The notes under the pieces: model-generated | What the model was told of the DNA's origin: nothing | The model's database searches: none | The model's input: the letters and a program-made list of their open reading frames with translations, nothing else | Assembly (NCBI GenBank): GCA_009760855.2 | Contig: WPIO01000068.1 | Location: 661,001 to 725,000, forward strand | DNA length: 64,000 nucleotides | Reading direction: 5' to 3' | DNA from: Cristatella mucedo | Taxonomy: Eukaryota > Bryozoa > Phylactolaemata > Cristatellidae | Position numbers and translations under genes: made by a program | Part shown: positions 1 through 11,904 of the stretch, piece by piece | Position numbering within the stretch: position 1 is the stretch's first letter | How the letters are laid out: the number at the start of each line of letters is the position of its first letter

Positions 1-1212
1 ATACTCAGAGCCAGCTGCACTCGGATGTGGGAGTCAGATATGCTAGAACCTTCAAACTAGACAGTTTTAGTTTCAGCATGTTAGTGGGGTCTACTCGAAA
101 GTTGGATTGTAAACTTTTGAAGATTTGTAGTTGCCGATTAGTGTGCTCTGTGATAAGGGGTTTGAATTTATATTGCAAGCAGTTTTTTATTAAAAAACTG
201 AAAGCATTTCGTTTGTCTAGGCAAGCCGAAACATAATGAATACTTTTCTGAATATAAATTTCATGTCAAGAAATGAACCAGAACACTTCTAAATCTAAAG
301 AGATTTTTAAACTAATTACTTGAGTAAAAACGGCAATCGTGAGGATCGGTTATTCACGACTACCACTATTTTGTAGCGTCCTGTCATGCGAAGGGATATT
401 CCGTCAAACGGGTTAAAAGAAAGTCGGTTATCACCTCCCCCGTGAATTTTGTCATCTGATAATGCCACTCGTTTCCGGAATGTTCTGATTTTATGTTTAA
501 GGGATCGAAGATCAAAAGCACGGTCTCAATAAGCATTAAGTTTCTTGAAAGCCACAAAAAACGTAGGCTTTATAGCGTTTTAGATTTTAGGTTTTCGAGC
601 TTGTGATGGGAAAGTAAACCGTATGAGGTATTTGCTTCAATAGGATATGTAGGCGTGACACGTAAATACACAGAACGTTCATCCGAGCGGACATATGATT
701 AATGTCAAATAGCAGCTTGATTTGAATATAGTTTTAATTAATAGAGTTGATATAATGCAGTAACTGTGACTTGTTATGAAAACCAAGCCAAGCTGCCTAT
801 CGTATTTATCTGCGGAATTTTTGATGGAAGGAGCAAGAAAACTGGAAGCGATTAAAACGTCATTATTTTAAATTCCAAACTAATTTTTAGGTTCCCATGT
901 GCACGGTGTAGGTTTCTTTTTATTTATAAATCAATGCAGCCCAAATTTGTTCTGTGTGACGAAAAAATTAACCTCCATATATAAAAGAGTACAAATTCGG
1001 TTTTTTGCCTCGATCTTGCATTCTTGGAGAAACGGCGAAGTATATTTTGGGTGAACCGTTTCTTTGTGTGTCGTTTTCAATTTTCATGTAAGCCTTAGTT
1101 TCCCGTAATTGCCCAGGGCAAAGCTGCTGGCAGATATGTATTTTATAGTCACAGACTGTTGACGATCAGTATGGCAATTTGCTAAGAATTATCAACATTT
1201 GAATGAACAGGG
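1..1212. other. AT-rich sequence without recognised feature
   Basis: No splice-flanked open exon, repeat or transposon was recognised here. The short open frames look like chance. Confidence 0.5.
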
Positions 1213-2108
1213 TAATAATAATAGTGCTCATGCATTTGATAAAGTTCCCTCAGAGTACTCTAAATATTTTTTCGGAACTTGAAATTGGCTGCAAAGGAAG
1301 CACAATTTGACGGCTATTTGCTGCAAGTTTAATAAATAATAAGAAACGAATGGTTAAGGGTGCCGTGCACAGGGTCAGCATGCAGGTTTTGATAGTAGCT
1401 GCATGCACAGTGTCAGCATGCATAAGCAACTATAGGAGGAATCACAGGGATGATTTGATGAATAGTTTTTAGTTTCTTTTTAAAAGTGGACGAGACATTG
1501 TTAGGCAGTTCGGGAGTGAGATCCAGGCTTTGGAAGCATATGAACTGAATGCACGGTTTCCATAGATTTGAGGTTTGTACAAGGTATGGGTAAATGGTTA
1601 GATTACGAAAACCGGATGATACGATGATACGATACGACCTATTCTGGTGGGGGAATAAATCTGAGAGATAGGCTGCAGCCAAAGAATGAAGTAACCTCAA
1701 AGTGAGTGACCAAACCTTGAATTCAATGCGTTGCTTGACAGGGAGCCGACACAGGCCGGCGAGATGCTGTGCGATGTGGCTTGTGCAACGCTCAAGATGG
1801 ACAAGTCTACCACCAGAGTTTTACATCACCTTAAGCACCCGACTGCACAGGCGGGCAGAACACCAAGTAGTGAGTTACAGAAGTAAAAGCGAAGTGTCGC
1901 ATATGAATGAACCAATTTAGATAGTGTTATCCCTGTCTAAAGAAGCCGAACTTTAGCAATGTTATGTAGCTGGAAGTAGGCCGTCTTGAATATGAAGCTG
2001 AAGCGGTAGTCTAAAGAAATGTCACTGTTGAACACGACAGCTAGCTTTTGTGGGGATTCAATGGGAGATATACTGGAAGAACCGATTTTGAGTGTCAGCT
2101 ATTCCAAT
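1213..2108 (-). mobile_element. LINE-1 3' part (RT C-terminus and 3' UTR)
   Basis: Read on the minus strand, this carries the conserved end of the LINE-1 RT protein (the SLHSLAPAYLSDLL-like segment near 1700 and a diverged C-terminus to 1413). After it come the 3' UTR with its two GCATGC-containing repeats near 1370-1420 and the tail hairpin at 1213-1280. Stops and frameshifts mean it is dead. The copy is broken at 2108 by a minisatellite insert and resumes at 3376 in the same orientation. Confidence 0.85.
1992..2108. repeat. Left copy of 116-base direct repeat flanking the array insert
   Basis: The segment starting tgaagctgaagcggtagtct and ending agctattccaattt recurs at 3374-3489 with about ten differences. 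It is internal LINE-1 RT sequence that occurs once in other LINE-1 copies (compare 28150-28270), so it was duplicated when, or after, the array arrived. Confidence 0.85.
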
Positions 2109-3236
2109 TTCAGACGGAGACAGACGAAGACAGAAGGAGACAGACGGAGACAGACGGAGACAGACGGAGACAGACGGAGACAGACGGAGACAGACGGAGA
2201 CAGACGGAGACAGACGGAGACAGACGGAGACAGACGGAGACAGACGGAGACAGACGGAGACAGACGGAGACAGACGGAGACAGACGGAGACAGACGGAGA
2301 CAGACGGAGACAGACGGAGACAGACGGAGACAGACGGAGACAGACGGAGACAGACGGAGACAGACGGAGACAGACGGAGACAGACGGAGACAGACGGAGA
2401 CAGACGGAGACAGACGGAGACAGACGGAGACAGACGGAGACAGACGGAGACAGACGGAGACAGACGGAGACTGACGGAGACTGACGGAGACTGACGGAGA
2501 CTGACGGAGACTGACGGAGACTGACGGAGACAGACAGAGACAGACAGAGACAGACAGAGACAGACAGAGACAGACAGAGACAGACAGAGACAGACAGAGA
2601 CAGACAGAGACAGACAGAGACAGACAGAGACAGACAGAGACAGACAGAGACAGACAGAGACAGACAGAGACAGACAGAGACAGACAGAGACAGACAGAGA
2701 CAGACAGAGACAGACAGAGACAGACAGAGACAGACAGAGACAGACAGAGACGGACAGAGACGGTCAGAGACGGTCAGAGACGGACAGAGACGGACAGAGA
2801 CGGACAGAGACGGACAGAGACGGACAGAGACGGACAGAGACGGACAGAGACGGACAGAGACGGACAGAGACGGACAGAGACAGACAGAGACAGACAGAGA
2901 CAGACAGAGACAGACAGAGACAGACAGAGACAGACAGAGACAGACAGAGACAGACAGAGACAGACAGAGACAGACAGAGACAGACAGACAGACAGAGACA
3001 GACAGACAGAGACAGACAGACAGAGACAGACAGACAGACACAGACAGACAGACAGAGACAGACAGAGACAGACAGAGACAGACAGAGACAGACAGAGACA
3101 GACAGAGACAGACAGAGACAGACAGAGACAGACAGAGACAGATAGAGACAGGCAGAGAGAGACAGGGACAGATAGAGACAGACAGAGTGGGACAGAGACG
3201 AACAGAGGCAGGCAGTGACAGATGGAGAAGCAAGAA

Positions 3237-3291
<55 letters not shown>
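2109..3291. repeat. Minisatellite array 1, 10-base units, then GA run
   Basis: Units are arranged in homogeneous blocks. There are 33 perfect cagacggaga units (2141-2470), six ctgacggaga (2471-2530) and 22 cagacagaga (2531-2750). A cggacagaga/cggtcagaga block follows (2751-2880), then more cagacagaga, an irregular cagacaga stretch (about 2980-3060), and finally (GA)n at 3243-3291. A 10-base unit without stops is open in several frames of both strands, so the long Thr/Asp/Gly/Arg-rich and Ser/Val/Cys/Leu-rich open frames here are composition artefacts, not supported genes. Confidence 0.95.
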
Positions 3292-3294
<3 letters not shown>

Positions 3295-3375
3295 CAAGTA
3301 GAGGAGATTTTAGGTCGACAATATTATTTCAGGGTAGCAGGGCAATGTTGAATTAGCTGCTACTAGAGCCCCTTG
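3292..3375 (+). mobile_element. Unique flank of the minisatellite-bearing element, copy 1
   Basis: The sequence begins gtgcaagtagaggagatttt and ends gagccccttg. It recurs almost exactly at 7250-7333, again directly after a (GA)n run and an aagaaacac motif. A shared non-repetitive flank marks the two arrays as copies of one element and not as independent expansions. Confidence 0.85.
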
Positions 3376-3489
3376 AAGCTGAAGCGGTAGTCTAATGAAA
3401 TGTCACTGTTGAACACGACAACTAGCTTTTTTGGGGATTCAATGGGTGATATACGGCAAGACCCGATTTTGAATGTTAGCTATTCCAAT
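3374..3489. repeat. Right copy of 116-base direct repeat
   Basis: Partner of 1992-2108. LINE-1 sequence continues directly from its right end, so this copy sits in the original host context. Confidence 0.85.
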
Positions 3490-4105
3490 TTTTTGTTCAG
3501 ACTGGGTCTTCCAATGACTAGTAAGCTGGTTTTATCATCCTTCAATTTAGTAAAGTTTGCTGCCATCTCTGCGTGGATGTCTTCAATAATTTTTGCAACG
3601 GAGTTGACAGCATTCGACGTGCTGGAAGGCTGGGAGGGATCAAACGAAATTTAAAACTGATTGTCATCCTCATAAAAATAAAAGCCTGGATTGTTCTCGA
3701 CAATAATCATGGCCAGAAGGAAAACGTAAGCCAAGAAAAGAACGGAACCAATCTATGATCAATAAACTACCCCGAATTTCAGAGGTTCATCGAAAGATTA
3801 TTTTCCATTCACATCTTAAGGCTTCCATGGAAATAGAACTTGAACCATTAAAATAATGTACCAATAATGCAGAGGTGTGAAGAGAGGCACTCAAAAAGAA
3901 CTTGCCAACCGATTGTATGAAAAGCCACCGAAAGATTGAGCTAAGCAAGCAGAGATACGCTACCTAAGTCTGCATTCGAAAGAAGGTCGTCATAAACCAT
4001 AAGTGATTCTTACTCTGTGGAGTGATTACGTATAAAACCGGACTAGAACTTACTAAAAATATTTTAAATGGGTGAGTTCAGCTGATCAGCCGCTAGTCTT
4101 TCCAG
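3376..4105 (-). mobile_element. LINE-1 RT middle part, same copy as 1213-2108
   Basis: Continues the minus-strand LINE-1 interrupted at 2108. The order matches the better copy at 28260-28860: ACTAGTAAG block, YADD-region remnants near 3640-3700, and the region around the FQSGFR-like motif near 4030. Many indels; not coding. Confidence 0.75.
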
Positions 4106-4174
4106 TAGTTTTGTTAGAAACTCTTGAAGGCAAGAGTTTAGACGAAAACTGTGTGGTGGAAACTGTGAGATTAC

Positions 4175-5890
4175 TACCCGTTTGTTTTGTATTCCCAGAA
4201 TTGTCTCAAACCGCTCACCACGTTCCCCGACAAGCGTCACTATGAATCTCTCTGACTTATTGGTCATTGTGCCTGTTATAAGTCCGGTGGTCCAACTTGA
4301 GGCATTTATTTGAAATCTTCACTGAAAGTGCTATGAATCAATAGGAACGTGCGAACTTATTTAAGAAAGAGGTCTCGGCCTGATAGCCTTGACTGAAACT
4401 TGGCTAAAATCAGTAAACTGCCCAACAATTATAGATTTCAACCCGACTGATTTATCATTCTTTCCAACCCCTAGATAAATTAAACTGGAGGTGGAGTTGC
4501 TATCATCATGAAATCAAAATTAGACTTCAAGCTATTTACAGCAGTCTCAAATCAGTCTTCCTTATCTATTGAATATCACGCCTGGGCATCAAAGGCACTG
4601 CTCTGCAGTGGTTCAGGTCCTATCTCAGTGAGAGACTCCAGAATATTGACGTGGATGGAAAAAAGATCATCCGAGGTACCTCTGAAATATGGAGTACGTC
4701 AGGGCTTCGTGCTAGGTCCAGTTCTTTTCACGGTTTATACTCTCCCTCTTGCGGATGTGATTGCCAAGCACAATCTAGGCTTTCACTTCTATGCGGATGA
4801 CACTCAGTTGTACCTTGGCTTTTATCTCTCTCAGCCTTCGAGCACTTCTAATTCTCTCAACTCACTTACTGCATGCATTGATGACATCCGCACAGGGATG
4901 GCAGCAAATTATCTAAAACTAAACGATGATAAAACTAACTTACTAGTTATGGGCCAACGCAGTGTGATTCACAAATTGGAAAGACTGGAGCTCAAAATTG
5001 GCTCAGCCAGCATATCTCCTGCTGGATCAGCTTGAAATCTAGGTGTCATATTCCAAAGCAACCTCTCGTTAGACGACCATATCAGCTCCACAATCAAATC
5101 TGCCTATTTTCAGCTTCATAACATTGATAAAATTCGGGCTCGCTTAGATAAGAATTCCACGTCCATGTTGGTCCATGCATTCGTGACATCCCGTCTCGAC
5201 TTCTGCAAATCACTGCTTACTGGCCTACTAGCATGTGCGATCAGACGATTGCAGCTGGTGCGAAACTCGGCAGCTAGGCTTATCTGCTATGAGCTTCGCA
5301 GTTGCCACATTACTCCACTTCTCGCTGACCTGCACTGGCTACCAGTCAAGCAACGGATTGTCTTCAAGGTTTTTTCACTCACTTTTAGGTCCCTTCATTC
5401 TTTGGCTCCAGCCTATCTCTCAGATATACTCCCTCATCAGGCCAAGCATCGTACCGCCAACTTTTCGGAATCCAACAGTCTAGAAATACCTTGTACAAAC
5501 CTCAAATCCTTTGGAGACCGTGCATTTAGTTCGTTTGCTCCCAAAGCCTAGAACTCCCTCCCGACCTGCGTCAGAACATTCCCTGACCTGACAGCATTTA
5601 AAAAGAGCTTAAAAACACACCTATTTCGGACAGCATTTAGTGGGTCCCGGTAATTTGTCCTTGATGCGCTTATGCATGCTGACACTGTGCATGCTGCCAC
5701 TAACCACTATTGCATGCTGACCCTGTGCATGTCACTCCTAGCCATGTTATTCAGTTTGATGGTTTATCAAGCATGATTTTACTCACCATGCAATTGCATT
5801 TCCTTTTGCAGCAAATGTAAAGTGCCTAGAGAGAGATTAAGTTCTCTGAGGGCGCTTTATCTAGTGCATAATAATAATAATTATTATTAT
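4175..5890 (+). mobile_element. LINE-1 copy with internal deletion and intact 3' tail
   Basis: About 4175-4530 is 5' sequence and the start of the endonuclease, including a TETWLKS-like motif near 4395. The copy then jumps to RT motifs at about 4575, so endonuclease C-terminus and RT N-terminus are missing. RT frames run 4575-5033 with FYADDTQLYL at about 4787, and 5165-5551 for the C-terminal part, separated by a stop at 5034 and frame breaks. The 3' UTR, the AAAGCGCC/GGCGCTTT-type hairpin (about 5818-5862) and an (ATT)n tail (5868-5890) end it. It starts close to the end of the minus-strand copy, so the two lie head to head. Confidence 0.85.
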
Positions 5891-5894
5891 TGTC

Positions 5895-6400
5895 TCGATT
5901 CCACCTGAAGAAAAGTTACCGATGCTGGCAGCATTTCATCGCCACATGGCAAGTGGTTTATCTTAGTTTTCTCCGATCTCATTTCGATTCTGTGAACAAG
6001 AAATCAGTGCTTTCTCGCTGTGGGTGATTTCAAAATTCACTTTGATTACTAATTTGACGAGTTCAGCCCTAAATTTCTTTCATCGACTGACTCATTCTCT
6101 CTTGTGGCTCATGCACATAGTCCTACTCACATCAAAGGTCACACAACTAGACACTATTTTGTCATACAGCTTCACCTTGTCATTACCAATGATTACCAAA
6201 TCCTGCTTAAATGAACACATGCAGATCTCATTCAGTCTTAAATGTGTGCCCTTATCTTCCTCAACCTTTGACCACGATGCTGTCCTCGGTGTAATATCTG
6301 CTTCGTTTCTCCTGCCCAGTCCTCCTTGCGACCTGTCATCATTGGTAAATTACTATAACGAAAAGAGGTACTTTCTCCCTTTGTGACTTTGAGTGAGCCT
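5895..6400 (+). mobile_element. LINE-1 endonuclease fragment
   Basis: Out-of-frame pieces encode the endonuclease C-terminal block (THIKGHTLD-like, near 6120-6160) and the following linker. It aligns by eye with 35940-36320. Similarity stops near 6360-6400, before the second array. Confidence 0.7.
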
Positions 6401-6483
6401 GAGGACTCACTTCACCAAATATATTTGTATTCTCCATGCTAGTTAAAAGCACTCTCCTGCATCGCTCAAAGAGCAATTCCATG

Positions 6484-7333
<850 letters not shown>

Positions 7334-10300
7334 CTGCTGCCAACTAAAAGCATTAGAAGATGGTTCCTAGTATATTCTGCTTAGAGGGAGACCAGTGCCG
7401 TTAGGTTTGTCCCTACTCTAGTTTAACGGCTCTTTACCTGAGCAGGCCTTCATGCACACATACTGGTGCCATTCAACAGATTGACGACAAAACTGTAATT
7501 TTTTAAGGCTTTATATGAACTTTTTTATTTTAGCAAATATTTATTACGGTAGGATTAAATTAACCTTAGCCGAAGGAACCGTTGATTTGCGGTTACTCCC
7601 AGATGGTGGACAGTGGGTTCCCAGGCCATTATTTGCTGAATGCAATATACCGGCACCGTGACGAAAGGTGAAAACTCACGTTTACGCAAAGAGTGCATAT
7701 ATGTAAAGTTACACAAAAAGATTAAGTTCTGCAACTGTGCTATAAAAATATATCAATTATTATTATTAGTGACAGTGCAAATATTCTTCTAAGATAATCA
7801 GCTTACAGCAATATTGTAGTCGCCGAGTCGCTTGCTTTGTTATTCCTAGTGAAAACAGGACTACGTCTAAAAAAGCAACTAGCTGAAGAAAGGTAAACTC
7901 ACGTCACTCCTTGATATCCGGAGGAAGCGATCCAACCAAACTACCATATCCATTATCGTAAGGTTTAGTACAGGTGCAACAAATCTTGATGTTTGCGAAA
8001 TAGGAGCGTTGCCAAACATTGGCACAGATTCTAAACCCTAAAAATACTTCGTTGGATTAACTTTGCATCCAGCCAAAATTTATTTACCGATTCATGCAAG
8101 AATGAGGAAAAGATCTTTGCTGTAACGAACACTGCTGAGCATATCGTTGAACTTATTCGTGGTTACGTTGTTTGGTGTTACTGACACCAGCTAAAAAACG
8201 CTTAACACACAGGTTTACCTGAATGACTTTAAAGAAGCTTCCTAAAGCAATAAATCCACGCACGATTGCATTTCGAAAATTTTCATCCCAGTGTAAATCT
8301 TTCTGGAGAGATAGTATATTTACACTACAAATTAAAAATAGAAATATTCTGTTCTGGTATGCTTACTTTTTTGAGATACACATATCAGACACTGGCACCT
8401 ACAAGCAGATTATTACACGGACAATAAATTGCTCAATTGTTAGCACCAGCAATTAATGCAAATCTTCTTTTCACTAATAGCATTATTTATTGTAGTAACA
8501 AAAGCTGGTAAAGTAGCATAAGCCGCTTCATATAATTTCTTTGTTGGAGATCGTTTATAATACTAAAAAGTTCAAAATTCTAAAGAATTATAGGTGAAAG
8601 CTTTGCCTTGAATGGTTTATTGGGGAGCTGCAATCCCTAATAGGACAACGGTAGCTTTAAGTAAATGTAAAAAAGAATAGACGACTACTCAGAATTGAGA
8701 CCTTCTTGCACCTTAATGTAAATATAATCTCACAATTGAATGTTGTCCTCTTTTTAAGCCGTGTTACACAACTAATTGAAAGCGCTACACATAAACTATT
8801 TGCTATTAAGTAGGGACAGAGTCCTGAAATTAAATCCTTTAGTATCGATTTTATGGGTGAACCATATATCCTTGGCATTTTTGAGAAGGCTGAGCCTTTG
8901 GAGCTTAAGATTAGTGGTCACATAATGGAGTTCTTCCAGACTATTTTATCCCACCCGAACTTTTCCTTTGGAGGAAACTTAGCTGTCCTTAGCGCCATAT
9001 TCACGGATTTTCTCACCAGCTCAAGATCTGATAGTAGCTTGAAGTAAAGCCTCCCTGTGAGCTGGAACTTTCATTTTCGCCATGACCGAGGTGCACTACC
9101 AAGCCAAGTGCAATTTCAGAAGTATCTTTGACTTACACCCGATTCGATTGCGAATCTAACGCTCGTCCTGATAACTTATGCTTCCAACTCAGTTTGTGAT
9201 ATCTGAATTTATTTACTTCGTAGCATCTGACATGCATCTAGGCAGGTCTTTCGGGAAACATGTCAAAGCTGCAATAATAAGTCCAGCTGAATGATGTTTA
9301 ACCTGGGTCCTTAAGTAATATTTCCTTGGTGGAAGTTCTTGCCACGGACTCGCTCTGATGTTCCAGCACTTTCTAAGCTTACGCGGCCAGTCAAGTGACA
9401 ACCAAAAGATCGGTAGGTCTTATTGGAGTTATGATACCTCCACATCAATACCGGGAAGGTAAAAAACTTTCGCGGGAAGGTAAACAGACTTTCACGAGGT
9501 GATGAGCAGAACAGATTTAATCACTAGGACTCGGATAAGACAAGACACATGGCTAAAGCCTAGCTTAAGGTCACTTTTAAGAAGATTTGTAGTTGAAATG
9601 ATTGCATTAGTATTTAACGTGCAGCTTGTTCCCCGTGGTATTTACCATATGTGTGATATGACGCGTGGTAATATGAGGCTACCTAATATGTAGCTACTCA
9701 CCGAACTACCTAAAAGTGCTACTGCGAAATGATATCAACCACAGCTAAGAGCCCACGGTATTCTGAAAAGGAAGCTAGCTGTAGAGCCATTACAGTAGTA
9801 ACATTAGCAACACGTCAAAGAACATTTCATCCTCTCCAATGCCGTGAAATCTCTTTCCCTAGCAACTGAACTAAGTTGATTATCGAACTTAGAAAAGCAA
9901 CTTAGGCCACGGATTTGCTTTTCCAGGCACAAGCTGAACCTTAACGATACGTGACTCTCATCGCTGGCGTGCGACAGAATAACAGAATTCCTTGCACGTT
10001 TTATTGAAAGACAGAAATGGTCTCTACCAGCACTGACTTCGGTAAGTTTAGAAAGGATAAACTCGTGAGACTATTCCAGTCGCATTCTATTGGTAGAGCG
10101 AGGCTGTCTGAAGTAATTTGGCGTTGTAAATCCCTGCGAATGCTACAGGCTGTTGACATAAAAGGGACTGCTTAAAATAACCCTCACCGCCAAACAGGAA
10201 GCTTTTCCGTTATGAAGATAGTCCAGGCACAAATCTTACACCGACGGAAAACAGCAAATAAATTCCTCAAGTTTCTAGTGTGAGCTATCTAACTCCCACC

Positions 10301-11330
10301 CCCGTTACTAATGTCAAAGGCAATATTTTTCAAATGGATTGCGGTTGGACCATAGCCAGTCTTAATTCGGGCTTCTTCTAAACTACTGACAGATTCTTCA
10401 CTCCGAGCCTAGGCATAGCGCTGGCCTGGTGGATTAATTACCACAGCCACGTCAATTGCGCACTTTGTGAAGAACCGGTGATTTTTTCTGAATCTTTTCT
10501 CGGTCGGCATGATGTTATTCTGGCTGAATAAGACTGACAGTCAGTTGTTAGAGCTCAAGCCAGATGGTTGATGCTGGCTGTGCAAGATTCGATACTTTAG
10601 TGTCGACTGCACGAGATAAAATCCAACCGTTGATACTTGTCATTAATTTGATTAACTCAAAATGAGCAATTCCTTAAAACTCGGATGTACATTAGTTTAC
10701 ATCGAAAACGTGTGCCAATCGTGGCCTGAGACCCATGCAGTGAGCCATACACATGCATCGCTCCTTGCCCCTAGAAGAAGTGCAGCACACTGAGAACTAG
10801 TTCCTCGCCCTTAAGTTATACGGGCAGGGTGAGGTCAGTGTATGCTAATATTGTTAGAGTCTTAGTTTGCGTTTTCAGAGACACTTGCTGCCTTCACGCA
10901 CTTCCTAGCTCACTGCGTACTTACTCTGTTGATGATGGACCGACTTACCTTGTTAAAGCCATTCTAAGACATACCAATCCGATGGACCTTATGGGCCTGC
11001 AGAATGCTACTCTCTTTTAATGCCAGTTAAACCGAGGCAGGCAGCGTCAGCTTCAAATTTGCAATACAATATTAAATCTACACTACACTTTAAAATGGCG
11101 ATAAGTCAGCATTAGTCAGTTAGCAATTTTTCGATCCTAAACACAGAGTAAACTATCGACCTATTGGTATATGCAAAATTTAAGAGCCTAACAGTCCCAG
11201 TCAAACTTGACAATAGTCTACCGGCCGGTTAATATTAGTGGTACTTTAATTTGTAGCTCAGCAGCTGGCAGATGCATCCCAATATAGACATGGGTCTCTA
11301 TCGTTCAGACTGACTAAAATGACAAGTAAT
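7334..11330. other. Mostly unrecognised AT-rich sequence
   Basis: No transposon or strong splice-flanked exon was recognised, apart from the weak plus-strand exon candidate at 8834-9044. Open frames at 9213-9401 (minus), 9499-9693 and 10829-11020 have no recognisable motif. Confidence 0.4.
8834..9044 (+). CDS. Weak exon candidate, unknown protein
   Basis: An open stretch of about 70 codons lies between aaatcctttag and a GAA|gtaaag donor-like site. It includes an ordinary-looking segment (MEFFQTILSHPNF). It is on the opposite strand to the UBR-like gene and no neighbouring exon was found to pair with it. It could equally be a chance frame or an old transposon piece. Confidence 0.2.
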
Positions 11331-11496
11331 AGCTGATTAAAAATTCTCATTTATGCAGCAACAGAGGAGGATTTGCTGCCATCATCACGGCTTGCAGCGG
11401 CAAAGAGGGAACTCCCACCAAATGATTCGAACCCACGAGCTTGAGACGAAATCGTGAAAAACAACCACCTTACCTATTGAACTATCATGGCTCAGT
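11331..11496 (-). mobile_element. SINE-B copy
   Basis: On the minus strand the head reads GAGCCATGATAGTTCAATAG with a B-box-like GGGTTCGAATC. The body matches the copies at 53077 and 56024, including the TTTRCCGCTGCAAG-like stretch and a terminal TTAATCAGCT. The tRNA-like head could be mistaken for a tRNA gene, but the shared body marks it as a SINE. Confidence 0.7.
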
Positions 11497-11904
11497 TTGA
11501 GTTTTGGCTGCAACATGATGATACATAAAATTCAAATACAATCAAAACTTTTTTGAAAATATTAATTTTAAGCAGCAACACATTTAATTACCCGTTTTTC
11601 CAAATCCAAAAGCATGGCATGTATTTCCAGGTGGAGACCCGACGTACCTCAGTAATGAGTAAATTTCTGCCATCCACTGCTTTGTCTCCGTTCTTAAAAC
11701 TATTCCACCTAAAACACGCATATATATTTCTAGTAACAGCAAAGGAGATCCGGAAAAAGGACACCATATTTGGATTAAGAGCATTTCAACTTATTTACGA
11801 TCGTTTCGGGAGTCTTTTGGATTGATGAATTGGCTTTTCTCGCCAAACACGAAAGCTAGAAGTAATTGCTAACCCTTAATTTCCCATCCCAAAGAGTGAA
11901 ACGG

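Noticed and set aside
2058-3297. Open frames up to 394 codons, Ser/Val/Cys/Leu-rich or Arg/Gln/Thr/Asp-rich
   Set aside because: The 10-base unit lacks stops, so several frames on both strands stay open; no start context, splice site or non-repeat domain supports a protein.
11400-11490. Possible tRNA gene (GGGTTCGAATC, minus strand)
   Set aside because: The body matches SINE-B copies elsewhere and the cloverleaf is imperfect.
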